Shown piece by piece: positions 14,801 to 26,555 of a stretch of DNA of 64,000 bases (position 1 is the first letter of the stretch; each line of letters opens with the position of its first letter). The stretch is taken from contig NC_134683.1 of NCBI RefSeq assembly GCF_024713945.1, positions 746,501-810,500 on the forward strand. Direction: 5' to 3'. The notes beneath the pieces are model-generated. The model ran no database searches. It saw nothing but the letters and a program-made list of their open reading frames with translations, and was not told the origin of the DNA. This DNA is from Dermatophagoides farinae (Eukaryota > Arthropoda > Arachnida > Sarcoptiformes > Pyroglyphidae). Made by a program: the position numbers and the translations under genes.

Positions 14801-17547
14801 TATGATAGCAAAATCTCACCGGTATTTGTTCATTCGTTGTTATATGGAATTTCGTAAATGATAATTTCAAAAACTAATTTTCACCAAAAAAAAAATCAAA
14901 TTAAATTTGCACCTGAAAATTAAAAAAACACATTCCACACACGCACACACCACATCACACACTTTTTTGGATTCTTTTTTTTGGTTCTGCATGTGTTTTT
15001 CTAATTTCCGTTTTCATTCATTTTCCTATATATAAAAATGATTTATATTTTTTCTAAAATACCAACTAATTCATCTTTTTTTCTTTCCATTTCATTTAAA
15101 AAAAAAAATTTAAAATTCTGCTAAATTTATGTGTGCGTTTTGCCATTTTTGTCTCTCTCTCTTTCTCTCTCGCTCTCCATGTGTATTCTGTCCACGTTCA
15201 ATGTCATTCATCGTCATCATTTTTAAAAAAAAATTTCCGCTTTTTTTCTGCTCAAATAATCACTAAATTTATGTCTGTGTTTTCTACCTGCGTGTGTATT
15301 TTTTAAATAGCAGATGGTTTTGGTGATCCAAGTGAAAGCAGTAAGTGTGTTTTATGTGTTTGTTTGTTTTTTTGTTTGCTTTGATCTATCTATCCATCCA
15401 TCCACCCACTCACATACATCAATTGATGATGTGTATGTGTGTATATTATTTCGTTATTTTATTGTCATGTTGAAAAGTTAAAGTTTCCGTTTGAAATTTT
15501 TGTTGTTTATAAAAATAAATTTAATATAATATATTGACGACGATAATAATCATTTTTTTTTTATTTCACTTGTTTCCAGTGCATCTAATACCACCTACAT
15601 CTGGTTCATCTACTGGTGGTAGACGTGCAGCACGTAATGGTAAACATCAACTTGGTAATATTGCCGGACAATTAACTGCTGCTATCGGTACTAAACAACA
15701 ACAACAACCGAATGCACATAGTCCGGTAAAACAATCGGGAATTACAGCCATCCCTGGAACGGCAACATCTCAACAACAACAACCTACTGGATCATCTTTT
15801 GGACCACAAATGCATCTAGCATATGAAGTGAAAAAATTAATGTAAATATATCTAATTAGTGAATGGATTTAAGTTTTGAAATTTTTTTTTTAAACTTAGG
15901 CCAGCTGCAGCACGTCCTACAGATGGTGGGACATCCGTATCGGTTGCACCATCAGCCGGATTTATTGATTCAAAAGATTTTGATTTTGAAAAAACTGAAA
16001 TGAAATATGATTCAACCGGCATGTTTCATTGGTGTCCAGCTAGGCCAATTGAAGATTGTATATTGGATCGTAATCAGGCAGCAATGACCGTATTGAATGG
16101 ACATGTTGTTGTTTGTTTGTTTGCCGATCCAGATTCACCATTGATTGGTTTACGTAATCTGGTTATGCCTTTAAGGTTTGTGTATTGTTCATATATTGAG
16201 TTTATTTCTAATTCATTCAAATGAAATCATCATTACAGAGCTTCAAATTTTCATTATCATGAACTGAAACATGTTGTTATTGTTGGTAATGTTGATTATT
16301 TACGTCGTGAATGGAAAATGTTACAGAATCTACCAAAAATTAGTGTATTGAATGGATCACCATTATCACGTGCTGATCTTCGTGCTGTTAATATCAATCT
16401 ATGCGATATGTGTGTCATTTTATCGGCTAAAATATCATCTAGCGATGATCCAACATTGGCGGATAAAGAAGCCATTTTGGCTAGTTTAAATATCAAAGCA
16501 ATGACATTTGATGATACGATCGGTGTTATTACGAATAATGCTGCTTGTCCTGATCCTGGATCACGAATACCGGGTAGTTCACCACCACCATTAGTTGTCC
16601 AAAGACGTGGATCTGTTTATGGTTCAAATGTTCCATTGATAACCGAATTAGTCAATGATACGAATGTACAATTTTTAGATCAAGATGATGATGATGATCC
16701 GGATACAGAATTATATCTGACACAACCTTTTGCTTGTGGTACAGCATTCGCTGTGTCCGTATTGGATTCATTAATGTCCACGACATATTTCAATGCAAAT
16801 GCATTAACACTAATACGTTCTTTGATAACTGGTGGTGCCACCCCAGAACTAGAGCTAATTCTAGCTGAAGGTGCCGGTCTTCGTGGTGGTTATTCAACAT
16901 TGGAAACGCTGAAAAATCGAGACCGATGTCGAGCTGGACAGATATCATTATATGATGGACCATTGGCTAAATATGGTGAAAGTGGCAAATATGGTGACCT
17001 ATTTGTCGCTGCCTTACGACAATATGGAATGTTATGTATTGGTGTTTATAGGTTTCGTGATACATCTGGTACGGCTGAAGCATCCACAAAACGTTATGTA
17101 ATAACAAATCCACCAAATGACCTTATACTCATACCAAGTGATATGGTAAACAAAAAAAAAGTTTTATTTTTTACAGTTTTAACACTTTTTCTCCCCTTCC
17201 CCTATTTATAGATATTTGTTTTGTTACAATTTGATCCTGGTCTTGAATATTATAAAGATCGTAGCCGTGGTGCATCTAGACAATTATCATCAACAAGCGC
17301 TACATCCGGTGCTATGGGAACCAATAATTTACAATCCGGTAGTGTTGTTGGTGGTATTGGTGGTGGACCAGTAGTTGTATCACAACAACAACAACAACAA
17401 CAACCGCAATCACAACCACCACAATCATCACAAACATCGAATATATTATCATCGGGCGTAAATACATCAATGATATCTAATAATCCTACAATGCCTACAG
17501 TGGCCGGTCAACATGGTAATATTGTTACTGGACAGCCACCAAGTTGA
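8841..17547 (+). CDS. slo: Calcium-activated BK potassium channel (Slowpoke)
   Basis: Pore-forming subunit of the large-conductance voltage- and Ca2+-gated K+ channel of neurons and muscle. Coding exons: 8841-9394, 10103-10199, 10281-10392, 10977-11128, 11213-11305, 11371-11445, 11521-11612, 11677-12202, 12271-12539, 12617-12693, 13604-13651, 14245-14697, 15311-15340, 15580-15841, 15900-16175, 16239-17145, 17212-17547. All junctions are GT/AG and in phase, giving 1452 residues. Visible parts: S0 ([15 protein letters not shown]), S1 ([15 protein letters not shown]), S4 ([15 protein letters not shown]), selectivity filter TVGYGD split by an exon junction, RCK1 ([16 protein letters not shown]), RCK2, and the calcium bowl ([16 protein letters not shown], about 16670-16715). 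The S0-S1 linker is expanded with poly-Q. Exon 13604-13651 and the start of exon 14245 are the least certain because that linker is variable; 14233 is an alternative start for the latter. Upstream first exons may exist, although in-frame stops precede the 8841 ATG. Confidence 0.95.
9742..9762 (+). other. slo: Candidate 21-nt cassette microexon of slo
   Basis: Lies in the slo intron 9395-10102. It is preceded by ATAACAG and followed by GTAATT, is 21 nt long and keeps the reading frame. Inclusion adds seven residues (TGPPGAG) between S1 and S2, giving [19 protein letters not shown]; skipping gives [12 protein letters not shown], which resembles the fly protein. Phase and both splice sites are seen; inclusion in any transcript is inferred. 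Confidence 0.6.
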
Positions 17548-18393
17548 CAAATACTCTGTAGTGCTCTGACTGACGGGCCATATTCATTCATTTAATTTAT
17601 TGATTACATAATGTGCACATCTCAGAACAAATTCACTCAGCAAAAACAAAACAAAAAAATCATTCGTGATTCTATTGTCTTGTCATCATTCACATAACCA
17701 TCATCACCATTGTCATCATTCAATAATCACATTGCCCGGCAGAAAATTTAACAAACAAACAAAAAAAAGAAAAAAAAACTCAACCATAACACCATAATCA
17801 TATTTCAGAGCACTACAGCAAAAGAAAAGAAAACTTTCGAAAAATTGAAATTTGATGATTTTGTTTTTGTTTGTAAATATTTTTCAAACTTTTGTCCTCT
17901 TTTTTTCCCCTTCAAGTTTACAATTATTTTATTTTGTTGTTGTTGTTGTTGTTGTTGTTTTAATGAATTTTCCCATTTTACAATTTATAATTTAATCCAT
18001 TTTTTTTCTTGCTGTTCTCCAGTATCATCCACCGTTATATTTGAAAAAAATGAACATATATTTGTAAAATTACTCACTTTTTGTGTGATCATTTTATGTG
18101 TTGTTGTTCTCCACATTCTGAATCCATTAAGTTCTATTAGTCAGTTAGTCGTATTCATTCAGTCGATTCATCATTTGTTTGTTTGTTTTTCATTCCCCAA
18201 TTTCGTATACGACACAAAGCAAACAAAACACGAAAAATTTTTTTGATTTAAAATTTTCTGTTTATTTATGCATGCGTGCATGTGTGTGTGTGTGCGTTTG
18301 GTTGTTGTTGTTTAGGTGACAAAAAAAATTATTGAAATTAAAAAAAAAAAATTTTGAAATTTAATTAAAATTAATTGAAATTTTATTCATAAT
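17548..18393. other. Slo 3' untranslated region / convergent gap
   Basis: Non-coding space between the convergent slo and carboxylesterase genes. It is GT- and poly-A-rich and contains a GTT run at 17936-17959. Two arms of a perfect 14-bp inverted repeat lie here (separate entry). Confidence 0.7.
17556..17818. repeat. 14-bp inverted repeat in slo 3' region
   Basis: CTGTAGTGCTCTGA at 17556-17569 and its exact reverse complement at 17805-17818, 235 nt apart, starting 8 nt after the slo stop codon. The arms are mixed sequence, not microsatellite, so this is unlikely to be trivial in such AT-rich DNA. It could form a stem in the slo mRNA. Confidence 0.8.
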
Positions 18394-20250
18394 TCAAACA
18401 TCATAATCATCAGGATTATCGGGAAATAATACTGGTTCCCAGAATTTACATCGATAAAAATTTGAATTAATAGTTATACGATATGGTTGATCAATAATCA
18501 TCTGTTTCCATGCAATTTGTGTTTTATTATCACCGAAACGTTGATTTGTTGAACGAAATTCTGGCCATTCTAATCCATCTAAATGGGCACCCGGTTTACC
18601 ATGGCGAGCAAAATTTACCCATGTTCGTATGATTTGTTTGCTAATTTTTGTATCAGTTGATGTAAATATTATTGGCAATAGATTTGGCGATGCGGCCATA
18701 CCAAACATGATTGGTACATCAGCCCCATGACATGGTCCCATCCACCGGAAACATAATACTAACATCATATATGGCGAAAAATGATCAAAACGATATGAAT
18801 AAACACGATTTGTATTGGAAGAATTTCTTGACAACATTTGTGCATATTTCAACGTAAAAAGATATGTTGGACAAATCATTATGCCATCAGATAATGTATC
18901 AACAAGTGTACGACGTAATTCTGTATTGGCTGGATATTCACGAAGATTTTTTGTATAAAAATTGAAAATATGACGTATATAATCCGGTGGTCCTTGCAGT
19001 GCCATTAATGATTTTCGAAATAATCTTTTCATATCATCATATGTAAATTTACGTATACCATTTATAAGTTCAGGCAATATATATGTTGTTATTGTACCTA
19101 ATTCACCATATGTAAAACCACTAATCAAATCGACTGGATTATAAATTCCTTTTGCTAACATTTTACTTGGTCTTTCAGGCATTATACCGCCTTTATCGCC
19201 ATACATAAGGAACATTTGTTTGCCTTCAAATATAGCCGGAAGATTGAATGATAATGTTTTGAATGTTAATTCTTCCACGCTTTTGTTCTGTAAACAATCG
19301 ACCATCATGTCCATATTATGTATGGGACATTTCATTCTTTTGGCAAATTTTTTCGAATTTTTCAATGAATTCTCCGGTGAATATGCTAAATATTCATTGA
19401 TTGAACCAGATCTCATGATTGCACGATGAAATAAACCACGTGCTAATGGTGAAATGATCATGGTCGAGATACTCATCGAACCAGCTGATTGACCAAATAC
19501 TGTAACGTTTCGTGGATCACCACCAAAACGATCAATATTTTCTTGGATCCAACGTAAAGACAGTATCATATCATGAACACCTTGATTACCAGGTGCACGA
19601 TCCGTTCCGGCGTATAGGAAACCAAATGATCCTAGTCTATATTGAACAGTGACAAATACACAATCACCTAAATCAGCAATACGACCACCATCAAAAAGTT
19701 GAGTAGAAAGTATATTTATATTTCCAAAATTGAATCCACTACCATAAAAATATACAATAACCGGTTTTAATTCGAAATTAAGATTATTTCTATCAAATGG
19801 TTGCCAGATATTGATGAAAAGACATTCTTCAATTCTAGATATGAATGGTAGACCTTGTGCACAGCCACCACGGCTAAATGTAGCATCATAAATACCTGAC
19901 CATGGCCGGGCCATTTTTGGTAAGCCAAATCTTACGGGTACTTCGCCAAAACGGATTGATTTGAAAAAATACATTCCCTTGTTTGATGCGCTTGTATCAA
20001 TTTTACCACGAACACGTGCACCATTTTTTAACGATACAATTCGATCCGGTAATGATGTCCACGAATAAATGCTTCTGTTGTTGCTGTGTTTATTGTTGTC
20101 GATAATCTTCCAGTTGTTGTTGTTATTGTTCCAGTTATTTCCACTTTTAATATTCTGATTCTTTGACCATTGTTCCCATGTTATGGATGAATTTACTGTT
20201 GTTGATAATAACACCATTAATAATGATAACAATAACAAATAGAAAATCAT
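18394..20250 (-). CDS. Secreted carboxylesterase / cholinesterase-like protein
   Basis: Single-exon alpha/beta-hydrolase of the type-B carboxylesterase family, 618 residues from the ATG at 20250. An upstream extension of the frame has no ATG. The N-terminus is a strong signal peptide (MIFYLLLLSLLMVLLSTTV), followed by an Asn-rich spacer of about 50 residues and then the esterase fold. Nucleophile Ser about 255 lies in the elbow VTVFGQSAGSMS. The acid is probably Glu in GFTYGELGT and the His is in CHGADVPIMFG, so the triad looks complete. The family motif EDCLxLN appears as EECLFINIW. The oxyanion-hole segment, usually HGGGF, reads YGSGF. Substrate cannot be told; it could be a detoxifying esterase, a hormone esterase or an adhesion-type member. 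It converges on slo and lies head-to-head with PAM16. Confidence 0.88.
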   Translation of the reverse strand: MIFYLLLLSLLMVLLSTTVNSSITWEQWSKNQNIKSGNNWNNNNNNWKIIDNNKHSNNRSIYSWTSLPDRIVSLKNGARVRGKIDTSASNKGMYFFKSIRFGEVPVRFGLPKMARPWSGIYDATFSRGGCAQGLPFISRIEECLFINIWQPFDRNNLNFELKPVIVYFYGSGFNFGNINILSTQLFDGGRIADLGDCVFVTVQYRLGSFGFLYAGTDRAPGNQGVHDMILSLRWIQENIDRFGGDPRNVTVFGQSAGSMSISTMIISPLARGLFHRAIMRSGSINEYLAYSPENSLKNSKKFAKRMKCPIHNMDMMVDCLQNKSVEELTFKTLSFNLPAIFEGKQMFLMYGDKGGIMPERPSKMLAKGIYNPVDLISGFTYGELGTITTYILPELINGIRKFTYDDMKRLFRKSLMALQGPPDYIRHIFNFYTKNLREYPANTELRRTLVDTLSDGIMICPTYLFTLKYAQMLSRNSSNTNRVYSYRFDHFSPYMMLVLCFRWMGPCHGADVPIMFGMAASPNLLPIIFTSTDTKISKQIIRTWVNFARHGKPGAHLDGLEWPEFRSTNQRFGDNKTQIAWKQMIIDQPYRITINSNFYRCKFWEPVLFPDNPDDYDV

Positions 20251-20812
20251 TGTTAACAGCAGAAAATGTAACAAAAATTTTGTTGCTGTTGTAATTATTT
20301 CCTTGCTGATCTTCGATTAATTGCATTTTTATATGAAATATGATGATGAGAGGGAAATAATTTTCAGATGTCTAAACAATTTCCTTTATCTTTATTTTGT
20401 TACAATTAGCTCAATAGCAAAAAAAAAATAAACCTTGACCTGATTTATAATTAATTTTTTAATTATTTTTAAATCACAAATTTGATGATCTATCAACCTA
20501 AATTTCACAAAAAATTGTTATTTGAAAAATTCTGATACGTCATTTTTGTACGGCTGCATGTCATGTGTTTTTTTTATAAAATGTTGATGATTCGCATGCT
20601 TCAAATTCATCATAGCATTATTTTTGTTTCATTTTGTTTTATTTTTAAATTTTTTTCCCCATTAAATAAATATAAATCAATGTGATCATAGCCGATGAAC
20701 AAAAATTCAAACATTTTGTTATCAATGAAATTGTGATTGTTTTTATTTTGTCGATAAAACAATAATTTCTGTTGAATTGTTTCTGGTTTGACATTTTTAT
20801 GTCCTCTAAAAA
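20251..20812. promoter_or_regulatory. Shared upstream region of esterase and PAM16
   Basis: 562 bp separating two divergent start codons, so it should carry both promoters. It is AT-rich, and no clear TATA box or conserved box could be assigned. Confidence 0.45.
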
Positions 20813-22687
20813 ATGGTATAATCATTTTTGTTTCGTTTCTAAAATTGATTGATTTGAAATGTAAATTTTTTTTTTCACAGGCAAAATATCTTGCACAGAT
20901 TATTGTCATCGGTGCACAGGCGATAGGTCGTGCATTCACACGTGCATTGAAACAAGAAATTGAAGGTAAATTTTTTTTTTTGAAAAAAAATTTGTCTGTG
21001 AAATTAATTAATTTTTTTTTGTAATCAAATTCAAACCAGCAAGCCAACGAGCTGCACAACAACGAAATACAAACAATTCTAGTGCCGCATCAGCAGCAGC
21101 AAATGCTAAATTGGGAATGAGTGTTCAAGTAGGATTTTTTTTTATTTGCAAAAATAAAAATTCCATTTTTTTCTCTTTCTCTCTCCATACATAGGAAGCA
21201 ATGCAAATACTGAATATTGAAAGCAATCAATTAAATGATCTAGAATTTATTGAAAAACGTTTTAAACATTTATTCGAAGTTAATGATAAAGCAAAAGGTG
21301 GTTCATTTTATCTACAATCCAAAGTGAGTATATTTTGAATACACGAATTGTCTCTTTGTTATATATTTCTGTTTATCAACAATTCGAACGACAACGACGA
21401 TGATGATGATGGTGGTGGCGGTGGTTGTTGCATGGCATGTTTATTTATCATCATCATCATCATTGGCTTTAAATATCTTTGTCATCATCATCCTCATCAC
21501 ACCCTTACAATTGCCAAAAAAAAACATATATATCACATGATGCTGATGATATTACTACTATAGACCTCTATGATGGTGTATGAAACGATGACGTTGAAGA
21601 GGATGATGATGAGGATGACTATGTTTGGTTCAAAATTTTTTACAACCAATAATTTATACTGCTGCTTTCATAATAACATCAGGTCAACAACATTTAATAG
21701 ACAAAAACCGTTTGACAATTATAATATTCATTACATTCAACAACGAACAATGGCTACGACAACATCAACAACAATAACAAATGAAAAATTGATTGAAGAT
21801 ATTGATCGTAATATTAATGAACAAAATTTACTTAAATGCATTGAACGTATGAAACGAATTCGATTAGGTGGCCGTTTACGTTCAGATTCAACAATGAAAA
21901 ATGCATCGGTTTTTGTACCATTTTGTCATGATCTTACAACAAATGAACCGGCCATTCTGTTTACAAGACGATCATTCACAATGACCAAACATAAAGGTGA
22001 AGTTTGTTTTCCTGGTGGCCTAGAAGAAGAATGTGATGAATCCTTAATTGAATCGGCTATTCGTGAAACCATTGAAGAAATTGGTGTCCATCGTTCCGAT
22101 TTGAAAGTGTATGGCGAATTGAATCCAATACCATTCAATGATTTAGCTTTGTATCCGGTACTTGGTTACCTTAAACTACATAATACTTTGGATCAATTTA
22201 AATTGAATCCAGATGAAGTACAATCCATACATATCATACCAATAACACGACTGTTGAATATGAAATTTTGGTTCAAAACACATTGGCGTTCTGGTTGGAC
22301 AACACCAGTGTATAAAGATGATGAAAATCCACGAATATGGGGAATGACCGGCAGCATTCTATACATGTTATTGGCCAATATATTCCATGGACATTTTCAA
22401 TTTGATTCATCATATTTGAATCGTGGACCAACATCACCTTCATCGGCAACATCATCATCATCGTCGTCTTCGCCGCAATCGTCAGCATCACAATCAGCTG
22501 ACAGTTCATCATCATCATTAAATGATCAAAAAACACGATGAATAACAATGAAAATTTTTTTTCCCCCATTTTCTTTCTTTAGGTTTATCGTGCAAAAGAA
22601 CGGATCGATGAAGAGCTTCAAACTTTACAACAACAACAACAATCATCAAAAAAGAATGGTCATCAATCGAAATCTGATTCAAGTTGA
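20813..22687 (+). CDS. PAM16: TIM23 motor subunit PAM16 / Magmas
   Basis: J-like protein of the mitochondrial presequence-translocase motor, which holds PAM18/TIM14 at TIM44 on the matrix side of the inner membrane. Exons: 20813-20815 (just the ATG), 20881-20965, 21040-21128, 21195-21323, 22583-22687. The junctions are in phase and give about 136 residues, against 125 in human. It begins [20 protein letters not shown], the typical hydrophobic start. The degenerate J domain follows, with [29 protein letters not shown] and [12 protein letters not shown]; the HPD motif is replaced, as is usual for PAM16. The tail is a short Gln/Ser stretch. Its last intron (1259 bp, far larger than the others) contains an entire Nudix gene on the same strand. 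A poly(A) signal AATAAA is at 22878-22883. The first exon carrying only ATG is my choice because ATG|GTATAA precedes the acceptor by one 65-bp intron. Confidence 0.9.
21570..22541 (+). CDS. NUDT8/NUDT7-like Nudix hydrolase nested in PAM16 intron
   Basis: Single-exon frame of 323 residues, predicted CoA or nucleotide diphosphatase of the UPF0035/CoA-pyrophosphatase group. The N-terminus is Met/Arg-rich and basic ([15 protein letters not shown]), so mitochondrial targeting is likely. The motif before the Nudix box reads [20 protein letters not shown]. The box itself, [20 protein letters not shown] plus EEIG, has the same spacing as human NUDT8, with RE..EE metal ligands present. The C-terminus is a Ser-rich tail. 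It lies wholly between PAM16 exons 4 and 5, on the same strand, ending 41 nt before the last PAM16 exon. It could be an independent gene with its own promoter, or an alternative product of the PAM16 transcript. An ATG at 21750 (MATTTSTT) could be a cytosolic start. Confidence 0.85.
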   Translation: MMVYETMTLKRMMMRMTMFGSKFFTTNNLYCCFHNNIRSTTFNRQKPFDNYNIHYIQQRTMATTTSTTITNEKLIEDIDRNINEQNLLKCIERMKRIRLGGRLRSDSTMKNASVFVPFCHDLTTNEPAILFTRRSFTMTKHKGEVCFPGGLEEECDESLIESAIRETIEEIGVHRSDLKVYGELNPIPFNDLALYPVLGYLKLHNTLDQFKLNPDEVQSIHIIPITRLLNMKFWFKTHWRSGWTTPVYKDDENPRIWGMTGSILYMLLANIFHGHFQFDSSYLNRGPTSPSSATSSSSSSSPQSSASQSADSSSSSLNDQKTR

Positions 22688-22927
22688 AGACAAGATTTTA
22701 AAAAATTCTCTTTAGATAAATGAATTGCCTTGATCGAATATATATTTTTTTTTTTGTAAATTCTGTTATTTTGTATAAAATTCCAATGAAAGAAAAATTG
22801 CTGATGATGATGATGATAATCTCTTTATGTAGTTAAATGAATTTTGTTTGTTTGTATGTCAAATGTAGATTTTTTCAAATAAAAAAAACTTTTGTTGATT
22901 TCTTTTCTGTTGTTGTTGTTGTTGTTC

Positions 22928-25199
22928 CTATATACAACGTTTTGTCTTTACACCTGATATATTATTAAGATCATCGATTTCCATGATAAGACCACCATAA
23001 CCATTTTTAGTTGCTTCATTGGTGCTAATATCGAAATATGTTTTCACATGATATTCACTTATTTTTTCCGTCGATTTCAATTGAACCATAAGACGATCAT
23101 ACATTTCTTGTGATTGCACTGGTTCTTCATATAATGTGTCCAAATATTGTTTCATTAGATTACAATAGGCATTTCGTTCGTTTCTGTTCCATATGAATGA
23201 TGAATAATAAACAAAATTAATTGATTGATTGATTGATTGATTTTATTATTTACAAAAAAAAACATACCGTATTTTTTGTACATTACAAAGATTTGGTCTT
23301 TCTGGATTGAACAATGCAATAGCAATCAATAATGACATTAGATAATCATTATAACGCCACTCAGGTTCAAATGACATTACATAACAACGATGTTTTTCAT
23401 ATAATTTTGGATTCGCTTCTTTAAGCATTTCCATTTTCAATGTAAATCGAAAATTTCTTTCCAAATCCTATTATTGTGATTTGTTTGAATTAGAAAATTG
23501 GAATGTATAAAAACAATCATCATAATAACATACCAATGCTTCCCAGCATTCTTTTTCAAGATTAATTGTCATCATTGACCATATGATTAATGTATCCATA
23601 ACACCACCTTTGACTAATGATACCTGATCTTCTTGACTTAGCTCCTGGAATGATATTAATTTTTTACACATTTTAATGAAATTAAATGTAACAATTTCAG
23701 CGATACGTATGAGATCGATAAATTTCTGATCAGTTGGTAGATCGGAAACAGTTTCAGCTGATAGAATCTGTACAATTGATGTAAGATATTTCAATCTACA
23801 GCTACCATGTTCAGTGAGTACATTTTTCGGATGATTCGATGATGTTGCACGTAGTAATAGATGAAATTTCGTTACACTATAACCACTTTCTCGAATGATT
23901 TTCACTTTGTTCATTAATTTAATCAATCGTTCATCGGCCATATTTTGTCGATCAATTTCTTCTTTATCGATTGTTTCCGATTCATAATCATCATCATCAT
24001 CATTGATTTCAATCACATCGGTTGGAATCATTCTGTTCAACGAATTATCGACATGATCAACAGCAACATCATGATGATGATGATGATGATGATAGATGAT
24101 ATCTTGACTATTATTACTATCGATACTATCGATGCTATTACCGGAACTATTTGAATCCAAAACGATTAAATTATCATTATTATTCGCCGGTGTTGCTGTT
24201 GTCGGTGATGGTGTTAGAATTGTTGTAAGAAAATTTCCATTCATCATCATTTTTTCATCATAAACAAATTCATTATAAGTTATCGGTGATGAACGGCGAG
24301 ATGATTCGATATCGATTAAACCATTGTTGTTGTCGTTGCTATTGTTGCTATTATTATTTATCACCATCAATGGTGTTGTTTGATCTGATTGATAATGTTC
24401 TTGTTGTTGTTGTGACTGATGATTATGATGTTGATTTGGATGATTATTGTGAGTATGATGATTATGATGATTATGATTATGATTATTATCCAAATGTCGA
24501 CCAATCGATAATTTTCTTTCATAAATTTTCATATTTCTTTCCTGTTTTTCAGCTTCGCTCATAATATATTCACTTTTCATACCCATCGAATAACATTTGG
24601 CCAGACGACATGCAGCACAAAATCTTCGTGAATGAACATTAATTTCACATTTGAATTGAAAATAACATTTTAATTTCTAAAATTTAAAAATTAAAAAAAA
24701 AAATTTTTGAAATATAAAAATATAACAACATTTACATTACATTTAATTTGAATGCATTACGACGAAAAAATTCTTTACATGAAGCACATGTTATGGCACC
24801 AAAATTACAGCCACGTGCACGATCACCACAGACAACACAATGGCTACGGCCAATAAATGGATTTTTTTGGCCATTCATCATCATCATTGTCATATGTTGT
24901 TGTTGTTGTTGCTGTTGTTGTTGTTGTTGTTGTGAAACATTCGAATGATGATGATTATCAACATTCCTCATCATTATCATTGATTGTTGTTGTTGTTGTT
25001 GTTGTTGCTGTTGATGATGATTTTCATATTGTTGTTGATTTAATGGAAAATATTTATCATTAAACATATGATTCTGGATAGATCCAACAGCAACAGAATC
25101 ATTAATGGCCATTGAATTTAATGATGATGATGATGATTCAATATGGCCATTCAAATTGCCATTTGTCATTTGATTTGTTGTTTGAAATAGATTCATCAT
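22928..25199 (-). CDS. Nuclear receptor, HR96-like (NR1J group)
   Basis: Ligand-regulated zinc-finger transcription factor; HR96 in flies and mites responds to xenobiotics and lipids. Minus-strand exons: 25199-24741, 24676-23534, 23467-23268, 23183-22928, all in phase, giving 685 residues. The first about 115 residues are Gln/His/Asn-rich. The DNA-binding domain spans exons 1-2: finger 1 [19 protein letters not shown]-box region [12 protein letters not shown], finger 2 [20 protein letters not shown]. The following [11 protein letters not shown] is the HR96 signature. A long Asn/His/Asp-rich hinge leads to the ligand-binding domain, with the signature [20 protein letters not shown] and an AF-2-like end ([11 protein letters not shown]). 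The P-box A-S-C-K-E differs from the ESCKA of fly HR96. It converges on PAM16 with 240 bp between stops. 5' non-coding exons may lie to the right. Confidence 0.9.
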
Positions 25200-26524
25200 T
25201 ATAATTTTGGAATCATTCGAAGGTCACAAATAAACAAACAAACAAACAAACAAACAAAACTATTGATTCAACAACAAAACAATAAATTGCACACAAAAAT
25301 TAGGTATTTTTCTTTTGGACGACACCAAAAAATTAAATGTTGATTATGTGATTTGATGATATTTACTTGGTGGAAAAAAAAGTGACGCCACACACACACA
25401 CACAAATAAACTATGCAATCAAAGAGAGATAAGTCAAAAGAAGAAAAAAATAAACTGATTATCATCAACATCAACATCACATAACAAGTAAATTGTACCA
25501 CATAATAATTTTGCACCACCACCAATATACAATAACGATAACAACATCCAATGTTGTAGTCAAGCACCAATGTATAATGTAGCCAATGATGATGTGATAA
25601 TGATTTTTTTTTATTTTTGGCTTTGTTTCACATTAGATTCGAAAATACGTAAATAATGGGCTGTACATATACATTGTAATCATTTTTTTTTTTGAGTTGA
25701 TTGAAAATTATGTCTGATGATGATCATCGATGATACACAATTGATGGTGTTTTCAAACACTCACACACACACACACACCTTGTGCACATAGATTAACAGA
25801 TAAAAGTAAAATATTTCCATTTGATAATCGATAAATGAAAAAAATGATCAATTTTCAAGAGGATGTTGTTGTTGTTGTTGTTGTTAATGATGATGATGCC
25901 AAAAAAAAAAAAAAACAATTATATCATACCAGAAATTGGAATGGATACCAGCCAACACTATCATGATGATCAGAGTAAAAAAAATAACGTGATTGAGGCG
26001 TATTCTTGAAGTGGGTGTGTCCAATTCGAATGAATTCGAATCATCGATTGTTGTAAATGATGAAATATCGGATAGTGAAAATGAAAAAAAATGAGGAAAA
26101 AATGATTCAATGTTCAAATCAATCGTCATTTTCAAAGATGATGATTGGATTTTCATGAAAAATTATCATCATCATCATCGTCATTGTCGTCACTTTTCTG
26201 GCCTGATCGATCATCATCATCATGATCAATAAATCGCAAATGTTTGATTTACAATAAACAACAAATCATTATCGCATTTTTTTTGTGTGTGTGTGTTCAA
26301 CAACGAAACGAAAAAAAAATGTGCCAGGATTTTGATTATTATATGATCAAATGAATAAGAACAAACCATCAAAGACTATGACCAAGACCACTGCGCGCTA
26401 TGTTATCATCAGAATGATAAATATAAGAAAAAAAAACCTGAAATAAATATCACAATAATTGATCGATTTTGAAATTACACGCGGAAAAACAAAACAACTA
26501 CGAAAACAAAAACAAAAAAAAAAA

Positions 26525-26534
<10 letters not shown>

Positions 26535-26555
<21 letters not shown>

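Noticed and set aside
20610-21062. 150-codon minus-strand frame
   Set aside because: Overlaps PAM16 exons on the other strand and has no recognisable content.
23945-25063. Several plus-strand frames rich in Ile, Val and Tyr
   Set aside because: Antisense of the poly-Q, poly-H and poly-D codon runs of the nuclear receptor.
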